Below, one piece after another: positions 11,380 through 21,079 of a stretch of 64,000 bases of DNA. Below the pieces are notes generated by a model. The model worked only from the letters and a program-made list of their open reading frames with translations. It was not told the DNA's origin and searched no databases. The translations under genes and the position numbers were made by a program. The DNA comes from Symsagittifera roscoffensis (lineage: Eukaryota > Xenacoelomorpha > Acoela > Convolutidae), in assembly GCF_963678635.1 (NCBI RefSeq), contig NC_087066.1:59228312-59292311 (forward strand), written 5' to 3'. Numbering within the stretch: position 1 is the stretch's first letter; every line of letters begins with the position of its first letter.

Positions 11380-11443
11380 ATGGCGGAAAATGCGAACATG
11401 GCGGAATCGATCACTGATATTGTTTCAAAAAAAATTTTAGATG
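11380..11443 (+). CDS. candidate first coding exon (start ATG to splice donor)
   Basis: An ATG in good initiation context (AACATGGCGG) opens a frame of 21 codons beginning MAENANMAESITDIV. It runs to a consensus donor, GATG|GTAAGT, at 11443/11444. The unit AACATGGCGGA occurs twice within 20 bp, so either ATG could start. No downstream exon in this strand is recognised within the window, and the following sequence is block X. In the second copy of this segment (15825 onwards) the frame is broken by TAG after 13 codons. This could be a real first exon, a 5' fragment carried along in a repeat, or a promoter-proximal motif (the ATGGCGG core is also a YY1-type site). I favour a repeat-borne gene start. 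Confidence 0.3.
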
Positions 11444-11728
11444 GTAAGTTTTATTTACAGCTTCTTCAAACATATGTTGTCCAGTTGATGTCAATCGACA
11501 ATAAAAACACTCATATTATATCACACAAATAAAAAATCAAAGCAAAATGCTCCACACTATGAAAACACACTTCGAATTACAAACTGCATCATTTTGGTCA
11601 AAGGATGGCAGTGGTGCTGAAGGCAGAGGGCGAGGGTGTGGGGGCGGGGGGTTTGGTGATGCGCAATGTAAGCATTGCTATGAAGTCCGGAAGAAATAAA
11701 AAATGGCTAGCCTAAAATCTTCTGATAA

Positions 11729-12505
11729 CTGGCCCATAAACGACACACTCTTTCCACAATCGGACAGCTCGCTCACAAAGAATTGTTTGTCAACTTTCAC
11801 TGATAACAACTCTAACTAGTTTTCACACGGTTAAAACTTTCCTTTAACCCAGTTGGAAGGAATTATATAGTAAACTGAAATGAACAACTCAGCTTACTAA
11901 CGACACAAAACCACAAACTAATAGCATGACTAAGAAAGAAAAACCCACGTTTTACAAACCAGATTAAAACCAGATTAAAACTGGATAAATTATCATTTTG
12001 AAAACCTTTTTCAAGTTTTATCACAATCAAGTAAAAGACAAAATAGTGGAAAAACAAACTCAAACCAAAAGATCTTATTTTTGAGAAAAGGACACAACCA
12101 AACCAAAAAAGAGAAAAACAAGTTAAAAAAATGAAACAAAAGATTGAGCACAAAAAGAGACTCTGCACAAAGAGACCATAAAAATAAACCCCACTCCTGG
12201 CTTCACCAGCCAGATGATCATACTCTATAGTCGGCCTAACCCACCGCGCTACACCACGCTTTGTGACCCACACTCTATTTATGCCAAGAGTTGCTCTAGT
12301 GTTTGAGCGACTCTTAAAAAATAACCGAACCAAAGTAAGACAACTTTGCGATAACAATTAATTACAAATCATAACAAAAACTTAATCAACAAAGCTTAAT
12401 TAACAAACGTAAGTATATATGTAAACCATAAATGCAGTATGTAATGATTTCTTAGAGCCCAAGGAACGAGCAGCAAAGGAGATGACAACCCAGCTACATT
12501 CCAAC
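11729..12505. repeat. block X, full-length copy
   Basis: Block A (11729-11967), then a 240-bp middle part not seen elsewhere, then the B half (12210-12505), which matches 8937-9232. On the minus strand the B half contains GGTGTAGCGCGGTGGGTTAG, resembling a tRNA A-box, but no convincing B-box follows. It could be a solo terminal repeat or SINE-like element. The TG...CA ends and target duplication are not clear. Confidence 0.5.
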
Positions 12506-13651
12506 TTCGGAATGGCAAATCTATTCAATTTGCTGCCTAAAGTTACTACCCTCAAAGGATTTAAAGTATGGACTCAACATCGCAGAGTTTCTTTTCAACT
12601 AAAGCTGCCAATATTTCTAACATGTTTAGCCAACATATATCGCCCACCCCATGAAAAATAAATCAGCATTTTTGTAGCCTGGCAAGGAAGGTATCTAGCG
12701 ATTGTAGCCAAAAATGAAAGTCTGGATTGTACACTTTTGCTGAGCCTGGCAACGCATTCAACATATGTGCCATCATATCTGACCGGAAGCCTGAAGTTAC
12801 TTATGAAGCTGAGCCTGGAAATTAATTCAAAAACAAAGAGTCCGACATGTAGTATAATTATCTGAAATGAGCTAAAAATTGTATGTAAAAATAAAGAATC
12901 CGACATGTAGTGTAATTATCTGAATTGAGCTAAAAATTGTATGCTAAAAGGTAAAAATTGTATGTATAAATGTGAACTCAAGATGTCAATATCTTCGCTA
13001 TGGTTTGAATATTGTTTAAAAAAATATCAATTTAATTTATCAACTAAAAATTTTGCAAGGTGGTGTATCGACTTGCATGAAACTCGACTGGCATAAAATT
13101 TTTAAATCTGAAAATTGTATGGACTCGCATAAAAAAAGCGAAACGCAGTATTGAATAAAAATAAAATCACTTATTTTATTTTAAGATTTTGTTAACTTCT
13201 TCTCCCCTATCGGGCCTTTTTAACTATCCCCCTGAGCACGTATTTTTATTTTTCAACGTATTTTGTTTAAAATATGGATTCCAATTATCGGTTCGATCGG
13301 CAAAATATGGAGGTCACAAAATGGAAGCAAATGGAGGAGACATATAGAAAGGTGTCCGCTCCCTTCTTCATCAAAATCCCTGACTGGGTCGAAGTGTGAC
13401 TGATCACAGTTTTTCGCGATGCAATTTGGATCAAATTAACATACTATATTGCACCCCTCCCCTCCCCTCCCTCCCTTCCCCCTTCCCACAATATATCAAG
13501 TTAAGATCCTCTGGATCTCTATAACTATTCCTCTTTTTGCACAAGAGGAGAGGTTCGTAACTAGCGAAGAACTCTCATAATCTTTACCGTTGAGTGATTT
13601 GGTTATGGGGGGACTCGTTACTAGGTACCATGCGAGGGGGAATAGCTAAAG
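12506..13651. other. no gene seen; short tandem duplication and pyrimidine tract
   Basis: GAGTCCGACATGTAGTATAATTATCTGAAATGAGC at about 12838 recurs at about 12897 as a 60-bp tandem duplication. A pure C/T tract (CCCCTCCCCTCCCCTCCC) runs about 13456-13490. A 103-codon minus-strand frame (12595-12906) spans repeated GCCTGGCAA motifs and looks non-coding. Confidence 0.5.
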
Positions 13652-14053
13652 AGATCCAATCCTCCACCCCAGCGTTCAATTTAAACTAGATTTGCTTAGC
13701 GCGCGTGTAAGCTGCTCTATTCTGATTGGCTGAAAATTCAAACTCATATCCAAAGTTAAGCAAGTTAACAACCTCCACTTAAGCAGATTCGGGGGGGGGG
13801 GGGGGGGTAAGGATGTTAATTTGGTTTCAAAATTGGTTTGCTTAATTTCACATTTCTATTTCTCAGAAATGCATGATTAATTTTGATTGTTCTTGCTGTT
13901 GTGTGTATCTGAGAAATAAAAATGTCAAAATTAAAATTTTCATGCTTTTAAACTTTTCTGCTAGTCGAGCGGTCACCTTTTTGCACAGTTGTTAACTTTT
14001 CCATGATGTTTCTTTTTTTGTAAAATTGAAAATACCAAATTTGAGATAGTTTT

Positions 14054-14578
14054 TGTACCGACTTTCGATACGAAAGTACTGGAATATTTGTGCTCGGGGT
14101 GGATTTTTTTCTTCAGACAAATTTCGTCTTTTTAACTAGCCATTTTTGACAGAATTTTAAATATAATTGAAAAATTATTGTTGTCCTGAGCTAAAATTTG
14201 AAAAGATAATTCACTTGTGATCTTTTTTCGTACAGTTATGGGGGTTTAAAGATTGCCAATTTAGCCAATTTGTGACAATGAACGCGCGATGTATTTCGCG
14301 CTATTAACGCGTAAGCGGAGATTTACTCCGTCTCAAAAATCGTTCCAATTTGGTTGAAAGAAGCTTATTTGCCATAATTGTTTTGTTACAAGGAGCGAAA
14401 TCTATCCTTTTGTACATTATATGACGAGTGGGGGGTTGATTTTCATAAAAATTTCAATTTTTAGAAGAAAAAAAATTTCATTTTTTTACATTCAATTTTA
14501 TAATGTTATTACTGCTCCATAAAACCTTAAAAGGCAGTCGGAACATTCTGTGTTTCGCCCTGATACGAGCAGTCTTGT
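14054..14578 (+). mobile_element. HINE-like element, subfamily I (copy 2)
   Basis: Starts TGTACCGACTTTCGATACGA and ends CCTGATACGAGCAGTCTTGT. It is absent at the equivalent point of duplicate copy 1 (about 10127-10135), giving a natural empty site without an evident target duplication. Confidence 0.85.
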
Positions 14579-14615
14579 TGTTTTTATGATGATGTTCTCA
14601 CAATGACTGTTTTAT

Positions 14616-15110
14616 TGTTCCGACATCAAAGAAAACGTAATATATATACTTGGTGTAGTTTTTTTTATTCAGTCAGTTTTCACCAATCAAAATAATAATT
14701 TTCAACAAAATTTTTTATCCCCATTGAAAATATCGACTTTCTGAGTTCAAATGTAAATAGATATGTTACCTCCGATTTTTTTCTGAAAAAATTTTTGGGG
14801 GTTTGAAAATTGCCAAATGTGCCATATTCTGGATTAAATTATGCGCGCTTCGAAGAGTTTATTGATAATGCTGAGAACGTAACGCGAATTTTTTATGCGT
14901 GGCGAATTCTCCCGCACAACAAAATCGTTCCAAAATGAATTGCGGCTAGCTAATTGGTCGTACTAGTTTCGTACGACTCAAAGTTTTACACATTGATTTT
15001 GTCCAAAACGTCTAGATTTTCAAAACTTTCTTTTCCCAAAAACTATTCGATATAAATAAAGGGACAGTGGGAACATTCAAGGCTTTGCCCTGATATACGA
15101 GCAGTCTTGT
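14616..15110 (+). mobile_element. HINE-like element, subfamily II (copy 3)
   Basis: Counterpart of 10169-10664 inside the second duplicate. It starts TGTTCCGACATC and ends GATATACGAGCAGTCTTGT. Confidence 0.8.
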
Positions 15111-15824
15111 TTTCTATCATAATAATTTTTTTTTGCAATATAGGTCAAAAAATTGTTTCCAATCAGATACTTAAGTTCTTACACTGACATAGCGCTAATA
15201 GTTTTTTGAAAGACAACCTTGCAAAAAAGATTTGCAAGAAATCTTGGACAGAAAGTTAGGAAAGGTTTGCTCTTTCATGTTGCAAGGTAGCTGTAAAATA
15301 TGTATTCCGTTCGAAGGAAAAATTCATTTTTTCGCATTCAGAAAAAAAATTCATTATTTTTGCTGGTTTTAATATGCTCAGTGCTTTTTTCTTCTAGTCT
15401 CTTCCCAGCAAAATTTTGCACCGGGTAGTGTTACCTATTTGCTTCCTATAAATCGATGGAAACTTAAAATTGCCCAAATTAATGAAAATCACTCTTTTTA
15501 CAGATATAAGCATCATCTTTGAAAATAAGTAGATAGGAGTTATAGCTTACCAAAAATTTGTTTGTGCAAGTAATCAGATTTTTTGCCACTAGATAATCTT
15601 CTTTAAATGTAAAAGTTGGAAAAAAAATGAAATGTTTTTCCCTCGAAATTTATCTGTAATACATTTTTATCACCGCATCTTATGTAAGTTCATTTTATAG
15701 ACAGGTTTTTGTTGTCGGGAACAAAACTCAGATTTAAATCCTATTACAGTTGCAATAGTCGCACATACTGCCCTGGTTGACCGGAAATTTGTCTTGATAC
15801 CCTGAGTAGTTGGTGAATGCGAAC

Positions 15825-15866
15825 ATGGCGGAAAATGCGAACATGGCGGAATCGATCACTGTATAG
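15825..15866 (+). pseudogene. broken copy of the candidate first exon
   Basis: Same ATG and AACATGGCGGA repeats as 11380-11443. Here the frame meets TAG after 13 codons, because 73 bases (GTATAGGTCGATC...) lie where copy 1 continues directly. A second stop follows in the shared part. The donor-like ATGGTAAG is kept at about 15959. Confidence 0.4.
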
Positions 15867-16248
15867 GTCGATCAGTATAGAAGTAGGTGACGTAATGTTC
15901 AAACTGATTGTCAGAGAGCGATGCTGTGATACTGATATTGTTCCAAAATAAATTTTAGATGGTAAGTTTTATTTACAGTTTCTTCAAAGATATGTTGTCC
16001 AGTTGATGTCAATCGACAACAGAAACACTCATATTATATCACACAAATAAAAAAAATCAAAGCAAAATGCTCCACACTATATGATCAAACTCAGAATTAC
16101 AAACTGCATCATTGTGATCAAAGGATGGCAGTGGTGCTGAAGGCAGAGGGGGAGGGTGTGGGGGTGGGGGGTTTGGTGATGCGCAATTTAAGAATTGCTA
16201 TGAAGTCCGGGAGAAATATAATATGGCTAGCCTAAAATCTTCTGATAA

Positions 16249-16912
16249 TGGATCATACTGACCAATGACCATCTTCATGAGTGCGCAGTGATGATTTAGC
16301 AGCGAATACTCTCCTACTGCTAAGGATTGGGAGCTTAAAGTTAAAAATTTCCTAGAAGTTGAAACTTATTTTTAAAAAAAGTCGCCTTTGTACATGGTTT
16401 AATAATAATAATAAGTACTTCAAAAACAAAAAACCATAGTTAAAAAGAACTCCTTGTTGAACAATTATATTTTCTGAACATTTTCAAGGAATTAGTGGTG
16501 CACTCCCAAAATGGAAAGGAAAACATAATATTTGAAAAAAAGAACTTAAGAGAAGTAAGCTTTTTGGTCACTTAAATAATAATTTCAGTCTAAAATTCTT
16601 CTTTTTTTTTGATAGAAATCATCATTCAGTTTATTTACGTTCAAGCAGCCAACAAAGACAACTTAAGAACATCTTTAGACAACTCGTCTGAGAGAGGGCA
16701 AATAGTGACACAGAAATGTGGCTCTTTACATTAGAATGCTCCCGAGCAGTGTGCGCTCACCTCTATTTCCGGATCAATTCTTGACCACAATGTGCTATGT
16801 TTCGACCCAAATTTGGGTATCTTCACCTCCTAAATAGAAAATTAAAGCTGGCACACCCACCGAAGCTTCACAGTCTCAATTTTTAGATCACAGTTTCACT
16901 GAAGCCTGCATA
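16249..16912. other. no gene seen
   Basis: AT-rich sequence between the duplicated segment and FN3 exon E10. If E10 is a last exon, its 3' UTR would lie in the right part of this stretch on the minus strand. No AATAAA is seen within the first 150 bases after the stop. Confidence 0.4.
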
Positions 16913-17285
16913 TTATCCGGATGGCTGGGACGATGTGAATACATAATGTGCCGTTTTGCCCAACTGAGAGTCGCTGATCGCAACCAGTACCACGACGTAA
17001 TCGCAAGCTGTGGCGATATTAATGGAAAATGTATCGGGATTAATCAAGATCTGATAGTGGAAGCGAAAGTGTGGCTTGTCTTTGCACCAGAGTGTATAAG
17101 CAAAGCCTTCGTCAGCTCCAGCTCGTGGGTAAGCATAGGACAATACGCCTTCAGCACTTGATGCACCAGGGCTCTGAGTCACACTTTGGATTGTAGGCGC
17201 CACTGGAAACGTGTTAACCACAGTGGTAAACACGCTCATAGGGACACTAGGAACCTGGTTTCCGTCCTCGCAAGCAAAAGTAACT
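16913..17285 (-). CDS. FN3-gene exon E10, candidate alternative last exon
   Basis: Reads from an acceptor GGAATCAG|A (17286/17285, phase 2) to TAA at 16913-16915. The exon finishes one FN3 domain (strands F-G, RVTFACEDG...VFTTVVNTFP) and then encodes a further FN3-like domain (APTIQSVTQSPG ... YVFTSSQPSG) up to the stop. It aligns along its whole length with E9 (19287-19665), including the acceptor region TAATGCGTGA..CGTTGAATG and the final SQPSG-stop. Extracellular FN3 domains mediate adhesion or ligand binding. The paralogy with E9 suggests a duplicated, mutually alternative end of the gene. Alternatively a non-GT donor at the shared GGATAA would let it continue. Confidence 0.6.
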
Positions 17286-17584
17286 CTGATTCCACATTCA
17301 ACGGATCACGCATTAAGTAATATTTTTTTTAAAAGTTACTTTAAATATAATCTATTGAAAATACCAATTGTCAAAGTTTTGAAACGTGTAGAATTCTAAG
17401 ATTTCTTAACCATCTTTTTCAGTCTAGATTGTTCGGTTAGACTAGCAACCCAAGTTCGCATATTCGAACTTTCTATTAAACTATTCAATAGGTTATATTG
17501 AAGAAACCATACAAAAACTACTAACAAAAAACTTGATCTCAAAACCTTTAGAATTTTTCATTGGAATACCTATTGACAGCAATT

Positions 17585-17700
17585 CGAAATTTTAATGAGC
17601 TCATACGAAACACTTCATCCCTTTGGTTTCAAAAAAATTATAATCGAAATTTTAATGAGCTCATACGAAACATTTCATCCCTTTGGTTTCATTTATTCCA
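17585..17700. repeat. 61-bp tandem duplication
   Basis: GAAATTTTAATGAGCTCATACGAAACA(C/T)TTCATCCCTTTGGTTTCA occurs twice in a row, near-identical. Confidence 0.85.
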
Positions 17701-17728
17701 GTGTTTCATAGAAAAATCCGTGTATTAT

Positions 17729-18266
17729 TGTTCCGACTTTCGATACGAAAGTAACGGAATATTTGTGCTCGGGGTGGGTTTTTTTTTTCTTCAGACAAAT
17801 TTCGACTTTTTAACTAGCCATTTTTGACGGAATTTTTTTTATATCATTCGAAAGGTATTGTTGTCCTGAGCTCAAATTTGAAAAGATATTTTACCTGTGA
17901 TCATTTTTCGTAAAGTTACGGGGGTTTAAATATTGCCATTTTGGCCAATTTGGGACAATTAACGCGCGATATATTTCGCGCTATTAACGCGTAAGCGGAG
18001 AGTTAATCCGTCTTAGAAATCGTTCCAAATTGGTTAAAAGAAGCCTATTTGCTATAATCGGTTTGTTACAAGGAGCGAAATATATCCTTTTGTACTTTAA
18101 ATGGCGTGTGGGGGGATGATTTTTATTTAAAAAATTTCAAATTTTCGAAAAAATTTTTTTTCCATTTTGTTTTATTTCATTGAATTTTTTAATGTTATTA
18201 CTGCTCCATAAACCTTAAAAGGCAGTCGGAACATTCAGGGCTTCGCCCTGATACGAGCAGTCTTGT
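17729..18266 (+). mobile_element. HINE-like element, subfamily I (copy 4, reference copy)
   Basis: The best-preserved copy. The 5' end is TGTTCCGACTTTCGATACGA, in which ACTTTCG/CGAAAGT can pair. The internal inverse AGTCGGAACA is followed by TTCAGGGCTTCGCCCTGA (GC hairpin) and TACGAGCAGTCTTGT at the end. Flanks read ...TTAT before and TATC... after, with no target duplication. Confidence 0.88.
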
Positions 18267-19286
18267 TATCATTTAAAATTAAACACCAATTCAAAAAGAA
18301 ATAAAAATAACCCCTGAAATTTTGTGTTCATTTTCAATAGAAGACTCAGCTCATGGTAACTATTCAAGCAAAGTTTCTGAGAATTTTTAGCTATTCTGTT
18401 TTCAAGTTTCTGATTCATTGTTTCTAATTTTTTTTCGATAAATCCAAAAAAAATTGATCAAAACCTAAATCTTATGAACCTAGGCTAATTTCTAGGCTAA
18501 GCAAAGACGTGAAGATGACAAACAATGATAAGACACCGAAAACATTTAGAAAATTGCCGTTGTTATTATTTTATAACAAAAACACTTTTTATAAAAAACT
18601 AATGATTTATACGGACCCATTGGATGCAAAATTATATCTATGTAATCTATGTGATGATGTGAATCAGATTTCTCGTGTATCTATGAGGCTTTTACTGCTA
18701 CGGTACTCAGGTTTTTGGTGGTGCCTTTCTCCAAAGTTTGACTCAGAACTTTGTTGCATCTTATGTTGACCGCGTAATGTCCTATGCTTACCCGCATGGT
18801 GAAACTAACGAAAGCCTTGTATCTATACTTTGATGCAGAGAAAAGACATACTTTCTGGGCTCACAATTTTATTGATACACTTCGATACTCTTTGCGTTAA
18901 TCTCCTCGCATTTCCATTTTGAGGCCAAACTGTGTATTTAATGAATTGTAAGCGGATTCCGCAACAAAGACTCTCCCTTTGTTCTTCTTTTGTTCTTGTA
19001 ATTTTTTGATCGTTCCGACGAAATTAAAACATGTTGGGCCCCGTAATGTCGTGATTGAATCATGGGACTATGGTTTTTTATTATTGAGGAACTTAATATT
19101 CAACTATGATTTGAAGAAAAATATTTCAAAAGTTATCTTAATTTCAATTTCTAGGAGTGCTTTATAACAAAGCTATGTTTCTTTTTGTGCCAATAAAATC
19201 AGTTTCTAGAAAAATTGAAATTTAGATACCATTTCAATTATTATTATACAGCGAATCTCGGTCACAACTTTACTGTTGCGTGGATT
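18267..19286. other. intron sequence, no exon recognised
   Basis: Lies between E9 and E10. I looked for an exon carrying FN3 strands A-E (as E8 does for E9) and did not find one on the minus strand. This supports E9 and E10 being alternatives joined to the same E8. Confidence 0.4.
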
Positions 19287-19665
19287 TTATCCAGATGGTT
19301 GGGACGTTGTGAACACATATACTGTCGCTTTGCCTAGCAGAGAGTAGCTGTGCGGATTGAGATCTATTACGTAATCGCAAGCTGTGAGGATACCAATGGT
19401 AAAGCTGTCGGGGTTAGGATTCTGATTTACATGTATGCTGCTACGAAACCCGGGCTTGTCTTTGCACCAGAGCACACATCCAAAACCTTCTTGAGTTCCA
19501 CCGCGCGGGTAGGGGTAGGACAAGGTCACTACAATATAATTTGCACCAGGGCTCTGAGTCACACTTAGGACTGTAGGCGCTACTGGAAACGTGTATGCCA
19601 AAGTAGTAAACACACTCATAGGCACAATAGGAACTTGGTTTCCATCCTCACAAGCAAAAGCAACT
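19287..19665 (-). CDS. FN3-gene exon E9, candidate alternative last exon
   Basis: Reads from an acceptor GGAATCAG|A (phase 2) to TAA at 19287-19289, about 125 codons. It completes an FN3 domain (VAFACEDGNQVPIVP, TTLAYTFPVAP) and encodes another (VLSVTQSPGAN ... CVLWCKDKPGF ... YVFTTSQPSG). The partner exon is E10, with the same edges, same order and same terminal SQPSG plus stop. The Cys pair around CVLWCKDK and TACDYV is conserved in both, which hints at a disulfide inside the domain. Exon E8 upstream would supply strands A-E of the first FN3, ending at DPGYIYS. The splice donor that would join E8 is not identified. Confidence 0.6.
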
Positions 19666-19699
19666 CTGATTCCGCATTCAACGAGTCACGCATTATCTA

Positions 19700-20560
19700 T
19701 TACTTTTTGAAATGTGCCATTTAAATTTAAAAAAAAATGCGAATGGCAATTGTCACGGTTTGGACTCTTGGAGAGTTACAAGGTTTTTAATGGTTTCAGA
19801 AAATTTTGAATACCACCAATTTTTTTTTTTGAACTGAAATTTAAAAAATAGAATACACGGATTTTTCCAGGAACATTAAACTGAACGAACTATACTATTT
19901 TTGGTTGTAATAAAAAATACGACAAAAATTGCAGAAACAGTTCGACAAAGCATGCTGCACTGTGTGCTGATATTTATCGGACCAAGTTAACACTCTCGTC
20001 AAAGCGCGGAAAACGTGCAGTGACCATTTGAAGACCGATACATAATTTCTGTTCCTATACACCATCTGCATGCCACGTGTATTTTTGTTTTTTCGGGGGC
20101 GTTTATCAGTGCGAAAATCAACTGAACAAAATTAAAACAGTGCTAAAACCTAACAGTGCCAAAAATTAATAGTTTTTGGTACACATTTTATGTTCGGCGC
20201 TATTGAGCATTATTTTATTTTACACCAGACGTTGTAAAAGTAATCACCGCAGTCGCGTCAACGTGTTCAAGGCAATTTTTTTTCCAATTTCATGATTTCA
20301 GATTAGTTAAAACGAATAAGGAAAGTTAGCTTAGATATAAGTAAATATTTGTCTGATTGACAAAAAAAGGGTTCAGATTTTTCGTTTTGGAATTTTTTTC
20401 GACTTGAAAAATTTGGGAACTATTTTGAAAACTATCGAGTTTGATGGATCTCTCTTATTTTGGAATATATCGAGCTTATTGGATTCTTCTTATTCGTGTA
20501 CTGATCAGATTTTTTTGAATTATTTGGAAATTGTTTTCTCAATATTTAATGCGGGATCCG
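19700..20560. other. intron between E8 and E9, ends inversely similar
   Basis: No coding sequence seen. The minus-strand 5' end of this intron (ACGGATCCCGCATTAAATAT) is similar to the reverse complement of its 3' end (ACGAGTCACGCATTATCTAT), 15 of 20 positions by eye. Confidence 0.4.
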
Positions 20561-20562
20561 TG

Positions 20563-20739
20563 CGAGTATATGTATCCAGGGTCCCAAATGTCGCTGGTTT
20601 CAACCAGATCTCGAGCAGAGGAGAGTATAGTGACAGTTTTCATCGAGACTCCTGTTTCGTATTGCACGAAAGTAAGGTCACACTTTGTAATGAAGGTGGG
20701 CAGGGCCCATTCTAAATCAATCGAGTTCGCGAAAGGCAG
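20563..20739 (-). CDS. FN3-gene exon E8
   Basis: Begins after a strong acceptor (TTTTTTTCAG|CTGCC, phase 0), in phase with E7. It encodes FN3 strands A to E: SIDLEWALPTFITKCDLTF, then TVTILSSARDLVETSDIWDPGYIYS, with the FN3-typical Trp and the Pro-Gly before strand F. The frame runs on only eight or so further codons to TGA at 20539, with no GT between the Pro-Gly and that stop, so the 3' edge is uncertain. Either the donor is non-canonical, has mutated, or the exon ends earlier than domain logic predicts. Confidence 0.6.
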
Positions 20740-20852
20740 CTGAAAAAAATAAGTGTACAAATCATATGTGAACAGACTATAATCAAACAAGCTTGTTTGA
20801 GTTGTCACGATTTATCCACGAGGGAAAGCAACAACAAAAGAGTTGTTCAGTT

Positions 20853-20945
20853 ATTGCAGGAGCGGATGTATGGGGGGGGGTGCGGACGCCTTTTTTCCCT
20901 TTCTTCGGGGATTCGACTCTCTGACCAAGCAAAAGATCCCCCTCG
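20853..20945 (-). mobile_element. hAT-like MITE fragment
   Basis: Reverse-oriented end of the CAGGGGCGGAT family (GGAGCGGATGTATGGGGGGGGG, GCGGACGCC, TCGGGGATTCGACTCTC). Compare 45170-45248 read in reverse. Confidence 0.6.
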
Positions 20946-21079
20946 AGTGTGCGTACAGTAAATTGATGTATAAGCAAAATACTGTATCAGTAAACCAAAT
21001 TATGAAACATTTACTTAACGTTCAACAATTATCAATTATGTAAAATCTTGTTTCATTCGTCGCAATTTTGAATTTTCGT

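Larger units (their letters stand above)
9739..11728. repeat. 2-kb duplicated segment, copy 1
   Basis: Matches 13652-16248 from AGAT(A)CAATCCTCCACCCCAG to CCTAAAATCTTCTGATAA. Copy 2 is longer by a 525-bp HINE insertion and a 73-bp stretch. The segment begins with a palindromic GCGCGC and an inverted CCAAT box (GATTGGCTGA in copy 2, CATTGGCTGA here). Near its end are two AACATGGCGGA motifs. The right edge abuts block X exactly. Confidence 0.85.
13652..16248. repeat. 2-kb duplicated segment, copy 2
   Basis: Partner of 9739-11728. Differences are a subfamily-I HINE inserted at 14054-14578, a run of 17 G at 13791-13807 where copy 1 has CGGTGGGATGAGG, and 73 extra bases near 15860-15935. Subtracting the HINE and the 73 bases leaves about the same length as copy 1. 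Confidence 0.85.

Noticed and set aside
12195-12270. tRNA gene on the minus strand
   Set aside because: An A-box-like GGTGTAGCGCGGTGGGTTAG is present, but no B-box or cloverleaf could be drawn. At most it is a tRNA-derived repeat.
19287-19568. Plus-strand 72-codon frame inside exon E9 (likewise 16946-17161 inside E10)
   Set aside because: Antisense shadows of the FN3 exons, which have splice signals and domain motifs on the minus strand.
20783-21043. Overlapping plus and minus frames of 64-66 codons
   Set aside because: They run through the hAT-like MITE fragment with its G-run; there is no coding evidence.
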